A stretch of DNA of 64,000 nt from Limnohabitans sp. 63ED37-2 (GTDB lineage Bacteria; Pseudomonadota; Gammaproteobacteria; Burkholderiales; Burkholderiaceae_C), in assembly GCF_001412535.1 (NCBI RefSeq), contig NZ_CP011774.1, positions 739,501 to 803,500 of the forward strand. Reading direction: 5' to 3'. A program made the position numbers and the translations under genes. This document shows positions 34,728-44,500 of this stretch, piece by piece (the stretch's first letter is position 1; each line of letters opens with the position of its first letter). The notes beneath the pieces were generated by a model. The model was not told the DNA's origin. It saw only the letters and a program-made list of their open reading frames with translations, and did no database searches.

Positions 34728-36271
34728 TGTTGCGCCTCAGGCACTTGGGCCGTTGGTGGCGTCAGGCCACCGCCTGCAAAAGGCAATCGGCATTCAAAGA
34801 GACTTCCGCCTTCGCCCCTCGCACGCAGCTGCAACTCGCCATGGTGCGCTCGGGCAATGGCGCGGCACACAGCCAAGCCCACACCTGCGCCTCGGTCAGG
34901 GCCTGCATCACTGTGGGGTGGCGTGTTCTCGCCCCGCTGGAATACCTCGAACACCTTCTCTTGCCACGATGTAGCGATTCCGGGGCCACGGTCACTGACG
35001 GTCAGTACCAAAAATTCGCTGTCGCATTTGGCATGCAATTCCACCAGCGTGTCGGCCGGACTGTACTTGAGGCCATTGTCCAGCAGGTTATCCAGAAGTT
35101 GCGAGACCAGCAGTGCGTCGCACCACAGCAGGGGCAGATTTGGCTCTACCCAGACTTGCACTCGGCTGCCATCGGGTCGTCGCCGAATGCGTTGCAATAC
35201 CGCACCCACAAGTTCTTCGGTCGATTCCCAGTCGCAGCGCAATATCACTGCTGGAGCATCCAGGCGGGCCAGCTGCAAAGTGTTGTCGGTCAGTCGCGCC
35301 AAGCGCTCACTTTCTTCAACGATGCCAGCGGCGAGTCGTCGCCGCTGATCGGCATCCATGCGCTCACCTTGCTCCAGAAGGGAAGACGCAGCGCCCATGA
35401 TGGTAGCCAAAGGCGTGCGGTAGTCATGCGAAATCGCAGCCAGCAAGGTATTTCGCACAGCCTGCAGCTGGGCTTGTTCCCGGGCCTGTTGCTCCTGTGC
35501 CGTGATCAATGAGCGCTGCAAGGCACCCCCCATTTGATCGCAGAGCGCCTGTAAATGGGGTCGAAGCTGCGGCCCATTTGCATGACCGCCCAAGCCGGTG
35601 ATCAGTGCAGCGCCCAGCGTGACGCGACGACCGCGCAACGGCAAATAGACGTCTGGCAACTGTTCATAACGACCGCTTCCAGGCCCCATCGCATGGCCTT
35701 CTCGTACACACAGAGACAGACCAGAGCGTTGTTCATGGGTTGTTTCACCAAGCTGCAAGGCTGCAGTTTTGTCTGTTTGTTCATCAAGCGATCGCAATAC
35801 CGATACCGCCACAGGGGTGCCGGTCGCCTCTTCAAGAGCCATGCGCAGCGCAGCGGCATGGGCCGCCGGGTCGCTGGCATCGCGCAGCGTGTCACCCCAT
35901 TGGCGCAGCCGTGCTTCCTGATCAGCCAAGGTGCGTGCAGCCTGTGTCAAATGACGCTGGCGAATGACCAGTCCTGCAATGATCCAGTTCACCAGAAGCA
36001 ATGCCAACAGCAGCAATGCGTTTTGGTAAATGTCCACGGTGAAGGTGAACTTTGGCGGGACAAAAAACCAATTGAAGGCCAATACAGCCCCTGCGCTGAC
36101 GAGCATGCTGGTCCAGCCTGCGAGCCATAAAGATGACAGTGCGGAGGCCAATACGAGCAACATGGCAAGATTGGCCAGATCGAGCTTGTGCTCCAACAGG
36201 GTCATTGCAGCCCAGGCAATTGCCCAGATCGTTGACGCAAAGCCCGTGCTTTTGAGATGTTGAGGAGACAT
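34724..36271 (-). CDS. Truncated KdpD-type sensor histidine kinase
   Basis: A 515-residue kinase, against about 890 in standard KdpD. The N-terminal KdpD/USP cytosolic sensor with its Walker-type ATP site is absent; the protein starts just before the four-helix DUF4118 membrane block (GFASTIWAIAWAAMTLLE to NWIIAGLVIRQRH). A GAF-like region (about 135-250), the H-box AAISHDYRTPLATI with His282, N-box DNLLDNGLKYSP and G-boxes DRGPGIA and GAGVGLAVCRAI follow. It sits first in an operon with a KdpE-like regulator and kup. Confidence 0.88.
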   Translation of the reverse strand: MSPQHLKSTGFASTIWAIAWAAMTLLEHKLDLANLAMLLVLASALSSLWLAGWTSMLVSAGAVLAFNWFFVPPKFTFTVDIYQNALLLLALLLVNWIIAGLVIRQRHLTQAARTLADQEARLRQWGDTLRDASDPAAHAAALRMALEEATGTPVAVSVLRSLDEQTDKTAALQLGETTHEQRSGLSLCVREGHAMGPGSGRYEQLPDVYLPLRGRRVTLGAALITGLGGHANGPQLRPHLQALCDQMGGALQRSLITAQEQQAREQAQLQAVRNTLLAAISHDYRTPLATIMGAASSLLEQGERMDADQRRRLAAGIVEESERLARLTDNTLQLARLDAPAVILRCDWESTEELVGAVLQRIRRRPDGSRVQVWVEPNLPLLWCDALLVSQLLDNLLDNGLKYSPADTLVELHAKCDSEFLVLTVSDRGPGIATSWQEKVFEVFQRGENTPPHSDAGPDRGAGVGLAVCRAIARAHHGELQLRARGEGGSLFECRLPFAGGGLTPPTAQVPEAQQ

Positions 36272-36495
36272 GATGCGAGCCTACCGTAACGCGCATTAGG
36301 AAGTTATAAGGCAGCAATGGCTGACGTCTTCAACTGGCCATTGGGTACGCTTTGTGGGGTACGTTTCAGCTGACCTGTCGGCGCGACATCAGAACCATGA
36401 CTGGTTGCAAATCAGTGACCGCTTTCGGCAGTTTGCAGAAGGTCATCTGTTTTATGCGGACGACTGCTTTCGCTGCAACCCCGCCCTTGGCTAAA

Positions 36496-36879
36496 TCAGC
36501 GCACCCAGAGCAGGCCCACAGTTTTAAGTCCCAGCATCGTGAGAGCCAGTGAACCCAACAAATGCAAACAGGCCGTGCCAGCCGCCAGCGCAAATCGGCC
36601 TTGCTGCAGCATGGCGACCACTTCGGCCGAGAAGCTGGAGAAGGTGGTCAAGGCGCCTAAGAAGCCGGTGACCAGCGTGAGTCGCCAGACCGGGTCCAGG
36701 TCGGGCAGTTGCTGGAACACACCCACACACACGCCCACCAAGTAGCCGCCGATCAGGTTGGCGGCCAGTGTCCCCCAAGGCATCAGACCGGCACTGGCGG
36801 GGTTGAGCCACAAGCCCAGCTGCCAGCGAGACAGCGCCCCCACACTGGCGCCAATGCAAATCGCGATCACCGTGAGCAT
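36496..36879 (-). CDS. crcB: Fluoride ion exporter CrcB/FluC
   Basis: A 127-residue four-helix membrane protein that works as a dual-topology dimeric fluoride channel. GALSRWQLGLWLN, GTLAANLIGGYLVG (conserved Asn) and the TM3 break motif VTGFLGALTTFSSFSAE are clear Fluc signatures. No fluoride riboswitch was recognised upstream; the gene lies 34 bp after rdgC on the same strand and may be cotranscribed. The 224 bp after it (36272-36495, before the kinase gene) hold no convincing gene. Confidence 0.93.
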   Translation of the reverse strand: MLTVIAICIGASVGALSRWQLGLWLNPASAGLMPWGTLAANLIGGYLVGVCVGVFQQLPDLDPVWRLTLVTGFLGALTTFSSFSAEVVAMLQQGRFALAAGTACLHLLGSLALTMLGLKTVGLLWVR

Positions 36880-36913
36880 GGGGTGGGTCCTTTGGGCTGT
36901 GGATTAGCAGGTC

Positions 36914-37921
36914 TTAAAACGGCGGGTCTTCTTCGTCGGCTGCACCAGCACCCGTGTTGACGGTTGAACTGAGCACGGTGCGCGTGGTGCTCGGCACCGG
37001 GTCGGCAGCTGCCGCACCCAGCTCCATTTCACCGCCCAGAGCTTCGATCAGGCTGTCGATCAGCGGCCCGAGCAAGCCGGTGGACAAGGCCACGTCGGCG
37101 TCAAACCGGTCTTCTTTTTTGTCAGTGCCCGATTCGTCCATCACACCATCGAGGTACTGCACTTTTTTCAGCTGCAAGGTGTCGGTCAGCACAAAGGCCA
37201 CACGCCCGTCCCAGCTGAGCGCCAGTTGGGTGGGCAGTTTGCCCTCCATCACATGTTTGCGCACGTCGTCGTTGGCCAGGTGGTGGCGGGTAAAGCGCAC
37301 ACTGGCCGCGTCTTCGCCGCTGGACTTGAGCACGGTCTCTCGCTCGACTGTCAAATCAGACGGCCATTCGTCGGGCGTGGGCGCCAGCAGCCACTGCGTC
37401 ATGGCCGCTTGCGGGGATGTCACCGTCTGGATCAGCGATACCGAGAGACCACCCATCACGTTCATCAGCGCCGACATGACTTCGTCGGCCTTGCCTTGGC
37501 TGCCCGCGTTCAGCACCAAGCGGCGGTTTTCCAGATCCATCCACACCAGCACGGTGGACTGGCGGGCAAAAGCCTGCGGCAGCAGCGACAGCAGCACGTC
37601 GTCCATCAGCTCGCGTTTTTCTTTTTTGCCAGGTTTGCGGCCCGTGGCCGCTTCGATTTCGGCGATGCGCTCGTCCACTTTGCGGCGCACCACGATGCCC
37701 GGCACCGCCTTGGACTCGATCATGAGTTTCAGAATCCACTGCCCGGCCACAGACTCCACCAAGGGGCCATGCGCCTCGCCACGCGGCGGCACCCAGCCAA
37801 TCGATTTGTCTTGGCTCGCGCCACATTCCACAAACTGCACCGGCTCCAGCGCCGCCTGCACATCGGTCAAGGAGGGCGAAAAGCCCTCGCCGATGCGGTA
37901 AACCATCACATTTTTGAACAC
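36914..37921 (-). CDS. rdgC: Recombination-associated protein RdgC
   Basis: A ring-shaped non-specific DNA-binding protein that limits RecA, about 335 residues. The start FKNVMVYRIGEGF and late RFTRHHLANDDVRKHVMEGK and LALSWDGRVAFVLT segments are RdgC features. Two starts compete: TTG at 37927 and GTG at 37921. AAGGA touches the TTG but is 6 nt from the GTG, so GTG 37921 is chosen; homologues begin within a few residues of either. The Pro/Thr/Ala-rich C-terminal tail is variable in the family. Confidence 0.9.
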   Translation of the reverse strand: MFKNVMVYRIGEGFSPSLTDVQAALEPVQFVECGASQDKSIGWVPPRGEAHGPLVESVAGQWILKLMIESKAVPGIVVRRKVDERIAEIEAATGRKPGKKEKRELMDDVLLSLLPQAFARQSTVLVWMDLENRRLVLNAGSQGKADEVMSALMNVMGGLSVSLIQTVTSPQAAMTQWLLAPTPDEWPSDLTVERETVLKSSGEDAASVRFTRHHLANDDVRKHVMEGKLPTQLALSWDGRVAFVLTDTLQLKKVQYLDGVMDESGTDKKEDRFDADVALSTGLLGPLIDSLIEALGGEMELGAAAADPVPSTTRTVLSSTVNTGAGAADEEDPPF

Positions 37922-37946
37922 AAACAATCCTTACTGCCCAAATGAA

Positions 37947-37971
37947 CAACCCGTCCTTTGGGGACGGGTTG
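37947..37971 (-). terminator. Terminator-like hairpin after the TRAP dctM gene
   Basis: CAACCCGTCC, loop TTTGG, GGACGGGTTG: a perfect 10-bp stem 29 bp downstream of the minus-strand dctM stop and upstream of rdgC. On the minus strand it is followed by TTCATTT, a poor U tract. Confidence 0.65.
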
Positions 37972-38000
37972 AATCATAGGGGATGAACCGACCTTGAAGC

Positions 38001-39302
38001 TCAGAGTTTCATCTGGGTGGGCAACCAAGTGACGATGCCGGGCACAAAGTAAATCAGCATCACCGCCCCCACCATCAAGAAGAACATCGGCATGGACACG
38101 CGGGCGATGTAGGGCAGTTGCTTGCCCGTCATGCCCTGCAGCACAAACAGGTTGAAGCCCACGGGCGGCGTGATCTGCGCCATCTCCACCACAAACACGA
38201 TGAAGATGCCAAACCAGATCGGATCGATGCCTGCTTTTTGCACGGTGGGCATGAGCACGCCCATGGTCAGCACCACCATGGAGATGCCGTCCAAAAAGCA
38301 GCCCAAGATGATGAAGAACACCATCAAAGCCATGATGAGTGCAAAGGGGCTGAGGCCCAGGCCACCGATCCATTCGGCCAAGTGGCGCGGCAAACCGATA
38401 TAGCCCATGGACAAGGTCAAAAACGCAGCCCCCGCCAAGATCAGGGCGATCATGCAGTAAAGGCGCGTGGCCCCCATCAAGGCGTCTTTGAACACGGCCC
38501 AGCTCATGGAGCCCTGCAGTGTAGACAGCGCCAACGCGCCCACCACGCCCACGGCAGCGGCTTCGGTGGCGGTGGCAAAGCCGGTGTAAATCGAGCCCAG
38601 CACTGCCGCAATCAGCAAGACCACCGGAATCAGGCTGCTGGAGGATTCGAGCTTTTGCATGAAGCTCATGGGCGCGTCACGCGGCGGGATCTGGTCCGGG
38701 TGGCGAAGTGACCAATAGATGATGTAGCCCGAAAACAGCCCGGCCAGCAAGATGCCGGGCAAAACCCCTGCAATGAAAAGCTGGGCAATCGACACATCGG
38801 CCGCCACGCCGTACACGATCATGATGATGGACGGTGGAATCAAAAGGCCAAGCGTGCCAGAGCCAGACAGGGTGCCAATGACCATGTCCTCGGGGTAGCC
38901 GCGTTTTTGCAGCTCGGGCAGGGTCATCTTGCCAATCGTGGCGCAGGTGGCCGCGCTCGAGCCCGACACGGCCGCAAAGATGGCGCAGCCCACCACATTG
39001 GTGTGCAGCAAGCGCCCGGGCAGGGCTTGCATCCAAGGGGCCAGGCCCTTGAACATGTCTTGGCTCAGGCGCGTGCGAAACAGAATTTCGCCCATCCAGA
39101 TGAACAGGGGCAGAGCGGTGAGGGTCCAACTCGAGGCCGAGCCCCAGATGGTCATTGCCATGGCGTCACCCGCGGGTCTGGCGGAAAACAATTGCATGCC
39201 CACCCATGCCACACCCGAGAGCGTGAGACCAATCCACACGCCACTGCCTAAAATCAAAAACAGCGTCAGGACCAAGAGCCCTGTGATCATCATGTCATTC
39301 AT
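38001..39302 (-). CDS. TRAP transporter large permease (DctM)
   Basis: A 433-residue protein of normal DctM length. Helical signatures: SWTLTALPLFIWMGEILFRT, AAVSGSSAATCATIGKMT, TLSGSGTLGLLIPPSIIMIV, FATATEAAAVGVVGALAL and the last third FILGCFLDGISMVVLTMGV. It is the third gene of a dctPQM operon (gap 6 bp to dctQ). It imports the ligand delivered by the binding protein; see the binding protein for the possible substrate. Confidence 0.92.
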   Translation of the reverse strand: MNDMMITGLLVLTLFLILGSGVWIGLTLSGVAWVGMQLFSARPAGDAMAMTIWGSASSWTLTALPLFIWMGEILFRTRLSQDMFKGLAPWMQALPGRLLHTNVVGCAIFAAVSGSSAATCATIGKMTLPELQKRGYPEDMVIGTLSGSGTLGLLIPPSIIMIVYGVAADVSIAQLFIAGVLPGILLAGLFSGYIIYWSLRHPDQIPPRDAPMSFMQKLESSSSLIPVVLLIAAVLGSIYTGFATATEAAAVGVVGALALSTLQGSMSWAVFKDALMGATRLYCMIALILAGAAFLTLSMGYIGLPRHLAEWIGGLGLSPFALIMALMVFFIILGCFLDGISMVVLTMGVLMPTVQKAGIDPIWFGIFIVFVVEMAQITPPVGFNLFVLQGMTGKQLPYIARVSMPMFFLMVGAVMLIYFVPGIVTWLPTQMKL

Positions 39303-39308
39303 GGCAAG

Positions 39309-39818
39309 TCATTCGTTGCGCAGCATCTCGCCGCTGTCAAGAGCGGTCCGTTGCCCTAGGATTTCCAGCACCAGCTCGTCCACAAAGGCCACAGCAAAAA
39401 TCACGGTTCCCAGCGCCATGACCAACTGTGGGATCCACAAAGGCGTGGCATCGTTCCCGGTCGAGATGTCATGGAACTCGATGGATTGCCAAACGAGGCG
39501 ACAACTGTAGAAGGCGAACAAGCAAGCCAGCAGGCTGGCCAGCGACAGGCTGAACACTTCCATGCCCCGGCGTGCAGCCCCTTTGAACAAGCCCAGCACC
39601 AAGGTCACGCGGATGTGTTCACCACGCTTCAAGGTGTGGGCCAGCGCCAAAAAGCCCGCCCCGGCCATAAGGTAACCGGCATAAGCGTCAGTGCCAGGCA
39701 CATGCACATGGAGCTGCCGACTCAAGACGGACAGCAGCACCATGAACAGCAGGCCGCACATGCACAGCGCCGCCAAGGCGGCGGTGCTGTCATAGATGAC
39801 GTTGAGCAGTCGGCGCAT
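39309..39818 (-). CDS. TRAP transporter small permease (DctQ)
   Basis: A 169-residue protein with four hydrophobic helices; TDAYAGYLMAGAGFLALAHTL followed by KRGEHIRVTL is the DctQ core. ATG 39818 is placed 4 bp after the binding-protein stop, giving a tight operon; the frame is open upstream to 39875, but those residues (RAPKARPSSTRST) overlap the previous gene and are unlike the family. Confidence 0.9.
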   Translation of the reverse strand: MRRLLNVIYDSTAALAALCMCGLLFMVLLSVLSRQLHVHVPGTDAYAGYLMAGAGFLALAHTLKRGEHIRVTLVLGLFKGAARRGMEVFSLSLASLLACLFAFYSCRLVWQSIEFHDISTGNDATPLWIPQLVMALGTVIFAVAFVDELVLEILGQRTALDSGEMLRNE

Positions 39819-39822
39819 GCGT

Positions 39823-40797
39823 TCAGCGGTTGAACGCGTCGACGATGGCCTTGCCTTCGGCGCCCGACTTTTCAAGCCACTCTTTCATGATGACGTCGCC
39901 CACTTTTTTCATGTCGGCTTTGAGTTGCGCAGAAGGTGGCGCCACCGTCATGCCATTGGCCTTGAGGGTTTCCAGCGTGGTGGTGTTGACTTTGCGAGAC
40001 TCGGTCCAACCCCGGGTCTCAGCGGCAGCAGCAGCTTTGAGCACAGCCTCTTGTGTGGGCTTGTCCAAGGCATCAAAGGCTTTTTTGTTGGCAATCACCG
40101 CGTTTTTGGGCAACCAGGCTTGCACGTCGTAGTAGTACTTGAGGTGTTCGTACAGCTTGCTGTCCACGCCCGTGGCACCCGATGTCATGGTGGACTCGAC
40201 CACGCCCGTGGCCAAGGCCTGTGAGAACTCGGCCGCTTGCACCGTGACGGGCTGAGCACCGATCAGTTCAGCGATCTTGGCGGTGGTGGGGCTGTAAGCA
40301 CGCCACTTGATGCCCTTAAGGTCGGCGGCGCTGTTGATCGGTTTCTTGCTGTAAATGCCCTGTGGAGGCCAAGCCACCGAGTACAAGAGCATCATGCCTT
40401 GCTCAGCCAGCTTCTTTTCCAGCAGAGGCTTTTGCGCTTTGTAAAGCTTCATGGATTCGTCGTAGCTGTCGGCCAGAAAGGGCAAGCCGTCCGCACCAAA
40501 GGGCTGCCATTCGTTTTGGAAGTTGACCAACAAGATCTCACCCAATTGGGCTTGACCGCCTTGCACCGCACGCTTGATTTCTGGGGCCTTGAACAGCGAC
40601 GCGTTGGCGTGCACCGTGATTTTGAGTTTGCCGCCAGATGCTTTGTCCACGTCGGCCGCAAATTGCGTCATGTTGACCGTGTGGAAGTTGGTGGCTGGGT
40701 AAGCGGCGGGCAGGTCCCATTTGGTTTGGGCCGACACAAAGCCGGAAACAGCGAGCAGGCCAGCCAGCAGGCTGAGGTGAAGGGCGCGACGTTGCAT
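39823..40797 (-). CDS. TRAP transporter substrate-binding protein (DctP)
   Basis: A 324-residue periplasmic protein. MQRRALHLSLLAGLLAVSGF with cleavage near VSAQ is a Sec signal. The fold core is seen in WDLPAAYPATNFHTVNM, GQAQLGEILLVNFQNEWQPFG, PINSAADLKGIKWRAYSP (ligand-binding Arg region) and QALATGVVESTMTSGATG. AGGAG precedes ATG 40797. It is divergent from a MarR-like regulator and a 5-oxoprolinase gene, so its ligand may be 5-oxoproline or a hydantoin-like lactam; this is inference from context only. Confidence 0.9.
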   Translation of the reverse strand: MQRRALHLSLLAGLLAVSGFVSAQTKWDLPAAYPATNFHTVNMTQFAADVDKASGGKLKITVHANASLFKAPEIKRAVQGGQAQLGEILLVNFQNEWQPFGADGLPFLADSYDESMKLYKAQKPLLEKKLAEQGMMLLYSVAWPPQGIYSKKPINSAADLKGIKWRAYSPTTAKIAELIGAQPVTVQAAEFSQALATGVVESTMTSGATGVDSKLYEHLKYYYDVQAWLPKNAVIANKKAFDALDKPTQEAVLKAAAAAETRGWTESRKVNTTTLETLKANGMTVAPPSAQLKADMKKVGDVIMKEWLEKSGAEGKAIVDAFNR

Positions 40798-40942
40798 GAA
40801 AACTCCTGTGAAAGATGGAAATGAACGGTTCACTGGGCAGTGCAAGAAAGGTGCCCGCTTCACGCGTGCATCGGGTGCATCTGTCTGGTGCCCACTGTAG
40901 GCAAGGCGGAGCCAATCCGTGCTCGGTGTTTTCCCTTAACGT

Positions 40943-40968
40943 CAACAAATTGTTGGCAAATTGTCGGC
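40943..40968. promoter_or_regulatory. Candidate MarR-type operator: palindrome plus tandem repeat
   Basis: CAACAA-A-TTGTTG (40943-40955) is a 6-bp-arm palindrome. It overlaps two adjacent 11-mers, AAATTGTTGGC (40947-40957) and AAATTGTCGGC (40958-40968), that differ at one base. They lie in the 214-bp gap between the divergent dctP and MarR-like genes, where a dual regulator would bind. Confidence 0.5.
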
Positions 40969-41011
40969 ATCGGGCATAGACTTTCTCATCTCTCCAGCCT
41001 TGACGGAACCC

Positions 41012-41545
41012 ATGCCGCGCAAAAATTCCCTGAGCACCTCAGCCACCAGCCCCATCGTGTCCTCGGCCCACCTTGTCTCGCCCGACAGTGCCGAGATGAG
41101 CGAGTTCGAGTTCGGCCTGATCGTGGCGGGCAATGCCTTTCACCGCTGGATCATCCATTGCATGGCGGCCGCGGGCCTGAAAGATTTGACGCCGCTGGAT
41201 GTGCTGGTGTTGCACCACGTCACGCACCGTGCGCGGGACAAACGCTTGGCCGACATCTGTTTCATCATGAACATCGAAGACACCCATTTGGTGAATTACG
41301 CCCTGAAAAAGCTGCAAGGCCTGGGTGTGGTGGTGTCGCAAAAGAATGGCAAAGACGTGACCTATGCCGCCACCGACGAAGGCCGCGCATACGTGCAGCG
41401 CTACCGAGAGATCCGCGAGAGTTGCCTGATCGACGCCCTGAAGGCCGACGATGGCTTGAACCGTGACATTGGCGAGTTGGCCCGCTTGCTGCGAGTGCTC
41501 TCGGGCATGTACGACCAAGCGGCGCGTGCGGCGGCCTCTTTGTGA
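41012..41545 (+). CDS. MarR-like winged-helix transcriptional regulator
   Basis: A 177-residue protein. After a Ser/Thr-rich N-terminal 35 residues comes a helical dimer region (FEFGLIVAGNAFHRWIIHCM) and a winged helix: DLTPLDVLVLHHVTHR, RLADICFIMNIEDTHLVNYALKKL (recognition helix region) and VSQKNGKDVTYAATDEG (wing). No cysteine sensor is obvious beyond C63 and C89-like positions. It lies 33 bp before the oxoprolinase gene on the same strand and opposite the TRAP operon, so it probably controls both. ATG 41012 is preferred over 40961. Confidence 0.82.
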   Translation: MPRKNSLSTSATSPIVSSAHLVSPDSAEMSEFEFGLIVAGNAFHRWIIHCMAAAGLKDLTPLDVLVLHHVTHRARDKRLADICFIMNIEDTHLVNYALKKLQGLGVVVSQKNGKDVTYAATDEGRAYVQRYREIRESCLIDALKADDGLNRDIGELARLLRVLSGMYDQAARAAASL

Positions 41546-41578
41546 ACCTGTTTTTGAATCCCGATTGTTGAGCGACTT

Positions 41579-44500
41579 ATGACCGAATCCCACATCACAC
41601 CCGCTGGCCCAAACCGTTGGCAGTTCTGGATCGACCGGGGCGGCACCTTCACCGACGTGGTGGGCAAGCGCCCCGACGGCAGCTTGGTCACGCACAAGTT
41701 GCTCTCTGAAAACCCTGAGCAATACCGCGACGCGGCGGTGGCGGGCATTCGGCATTTGCTGGGCTTGAAGCCCGGCGAGCCGGTCACACCCGAGCTGGTC
41801 GAATGCGTGAAGATGGGCACCACGGTGGCCACCAACGCTCTGCTGGAGCGCAAGGGTGAGGCCACGCTGCTGGTGACCACACAAGGCTTTGGTGACGCGC
41901 TGCGCATTGCGTATCAAAACCGCCCGCGTTTGTTTGACCGCCAGATTGTGTTGCCCGAGTTGCTCTACAGCGCGGTGGTCGAGGCGCAGGAGCGGGTGGC
42001 GGTGGACGGCGAGGTGTTGTTGCCGCTCGACGAGGTGCATTTGCGCACCCAGCTGGTTGATGCGCACCAACAAGGCGTGCGCTCGGTGGCCATCGTTTTC
42101 ATGCACGGCTGGCGGCACACGGCGCACGAGTTGGCGGCGGCACGGCTGGCGCGTGAAATGGGCTTCACCCAAGTCAGCACTTCGCACCAAACCAGCCCGA
42201 TGATGAAGTTGGTCAGCCGGGGCGACACCACGGTGGTGGATGCGTATTTGTCGCCCATCTTGCGCCGTTATGTGGACCAGGTGGCCAGCGAAATGCCGGG
42301 CGTGAAACTGATGTTCATGCAGTCTTCGGGCGGCCTCACAGACGCACAGGTGTTTGCGGGCAAGGATGCGATTTTGAGTGGCCCAGCGGGGGGCATCGTG
42401 GGTATGGCCCGCACGGCGCAGCTGGCCGGGCACGACAAGGTGATTGGTTTTGACATGGGCGGTACGTCGACGGATGTGTCGCACTTTGCCGGGCAGTTTG
42501 AGCGCGAGTTTGAAACCCAGGTGGCGGGTGTGCGCATGCGTGCGCCCATGATGAGCATCCACACCGTGGCCGCAGGCGGCGGTTCGCTGCTGGCTTTTGA
42601 TGGTGCGCGTTTTCGTGTCGGTCCCCAAAGCGCGGGGGCCAACCCGGGCCCAGCCAGTTACCGACGCGGCGGGCCGCTGGCCGTGACCGATGCGAACGTG
42701 ATGGTGGGCAAGGTGCAACCCCGGTTCTTCCCATCGGTGTTTGGGCCGGAGGCGAACCAGCCGCTGGACGCCGAGGTGGTGCGAGGGCATTTTGCAAAAC
42801 TGGCTGCACAAACTGGGCGGGCCGCTGAAGACGTGGCGCATGGTTTCATCCAGATCGCGGTGCAGCAGATGGCCAACGCGATCAAGAAAATCTCGGTCGC
42901 ACGGGGCTACGACGTGACACGCTACACACTGCAATGCTTTGGTGGCGCGGGCGGGCAGCATGCGTGTTTGGTGGCCGATGCTTTGGGCATGTCGCAGGTG
43001 CTGGTGCACCCGCTGGCGGGCGTGCTTTCGGCTTACGGCATGGGCCTGGCGGACCAGAACGTGATGCGCGAGGAATCGGTGGAGCGACGACTGGATGCGG
43101 CGGCCATGCCGCTGATGGCCGAGCGCTTGCAGGCTTTGGGCGAATCCACCCGCTTGGCCTTGCTGGCGCAAATGGGCGGGGACGCAACCCATGTCGACCG
43201 CATTGAGCTGCGCCAGCGCGTGCATTTGCGCTACGAAGGCACCGACTCGGCGCTGGTCGTGCCCTGGGGCAATCAGGATCAATTGGTGGCGGGATTTGAG
43301 GCGGCATATCGCCAGCGCTTTGCCTTCTTGATGCAGGGCAAGGCCCTGGTGGTCGAAGCGGTGTCGGTCGAGGCGGTGCTGCCCGGTGATGCGCCTGAAG
43401 AGGCCGTTCATGCGCTGAACCCCAAGCGCGAAGTGCCGCGCCGCGACACGGTGCGGGTGTACGCCGCCAACGCGCAAGGGGTGGCCGCGTGGCAAGAAGC
43501 TGCTCTGGTGGTGCGCGAAGACATGCGCCCGGGTGATGTGATCGACGGCCCGGCCATCATTGCCGAGAAAAATGCCACCACGGTGGTGGAGCCCGGATGG
43601 CAAGCGCGGTTGACTGCGCTTGACCATTTGCTGCTGGTGCGGGTGCAAGCACGCGCGGTGCAACACGCAGCAGGCACGCAGGCCGACCCGGTGCTCCTGG
43701 AGGTGTTCAACAACCTCTTCATGAACATCGCCGAGCAAATGGGGTTGCAGCTGCAAAACACGGCCTACTCGGTCAACATCAAGGAGCGGCTGGACTTCTC
43801 TTGCGCCTTGTTCAGCGCAGAAGGTCACCTGATCGCCAACGCGCCGCACATGCCCGTGCACCTGGGCTCGATGGGCGAGAGCATCCAGACCGTCATTCAG
43901 GAGAACAAAGGGCGCATGCAGCCAGGCGATGTGTTCGTGCTGAACGACCCGTACCACGGTGGCACGCATTTGCCCGATATCACCGTCATCACGCCCGTGT
44001 ATCTGGAGGGTCACGCTGACCCGGTGTTTTATGTCGGCTCACGCGGCCACCATGCCGATGTGGGCGGCTTGACGCCAGGCTCCATGCCACCGTTTTCCAC
44101 GCGCATCGAAGAAGAGGGCGTGCAGATCAACAACGTCAAGCTGGTCGAGGCGGGTCATTTGCGCGAAGCCGAGATGGTGGCTTTGCTGCAAAGTGGCGAA
44201 TACCCCTCGCGCAACCCGGCGCAAAACATGGCTGACCTGAAAGCGCAAATTGCCGCCAACGAAAAAGGCGTGCAAGAGCTGCGCCGCATGGTGGACCAGT
44301 TTGGCCTGGACGTGGTGCAGGCCTATATGCGCCATGTGCAGGACAACGCCGAGGAGTCGGTGCGGCGTGTCATCACGCGCCTCAAAGACGGGTCGTTCAC
44401 TTTCCCCTTGGACAACGGGGCGCAGATCCAAGTGGCGGTGCGCGTCAATGCTGCAGACCGCACGGCAGAGATCGACTTCACCGGCACCAGCGCTCAGCTG

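Noticed and set aside
36352..36552. 66-codon plus-strand frame between the kinase gene and crcB
   Set aside because: It overlaps the crcB 3' end antisense, has no ribosome site and no recognisable sequence.
36880..36913. Possible fluoride riboswitch before crcB
   Set aside because: Only 34 bp separate crcB from rdgC and the riboswitch core pattern is absent.
41039..44014. 991-codon open frame on the minus strand opposite the oxoprolinase gene
   Set aside because: It is the antisense shadow of a GC-rich coding sequence: His/Arg/Gln-rich with no recognisable motif, while the plus strand encodes a complete known enzyme.
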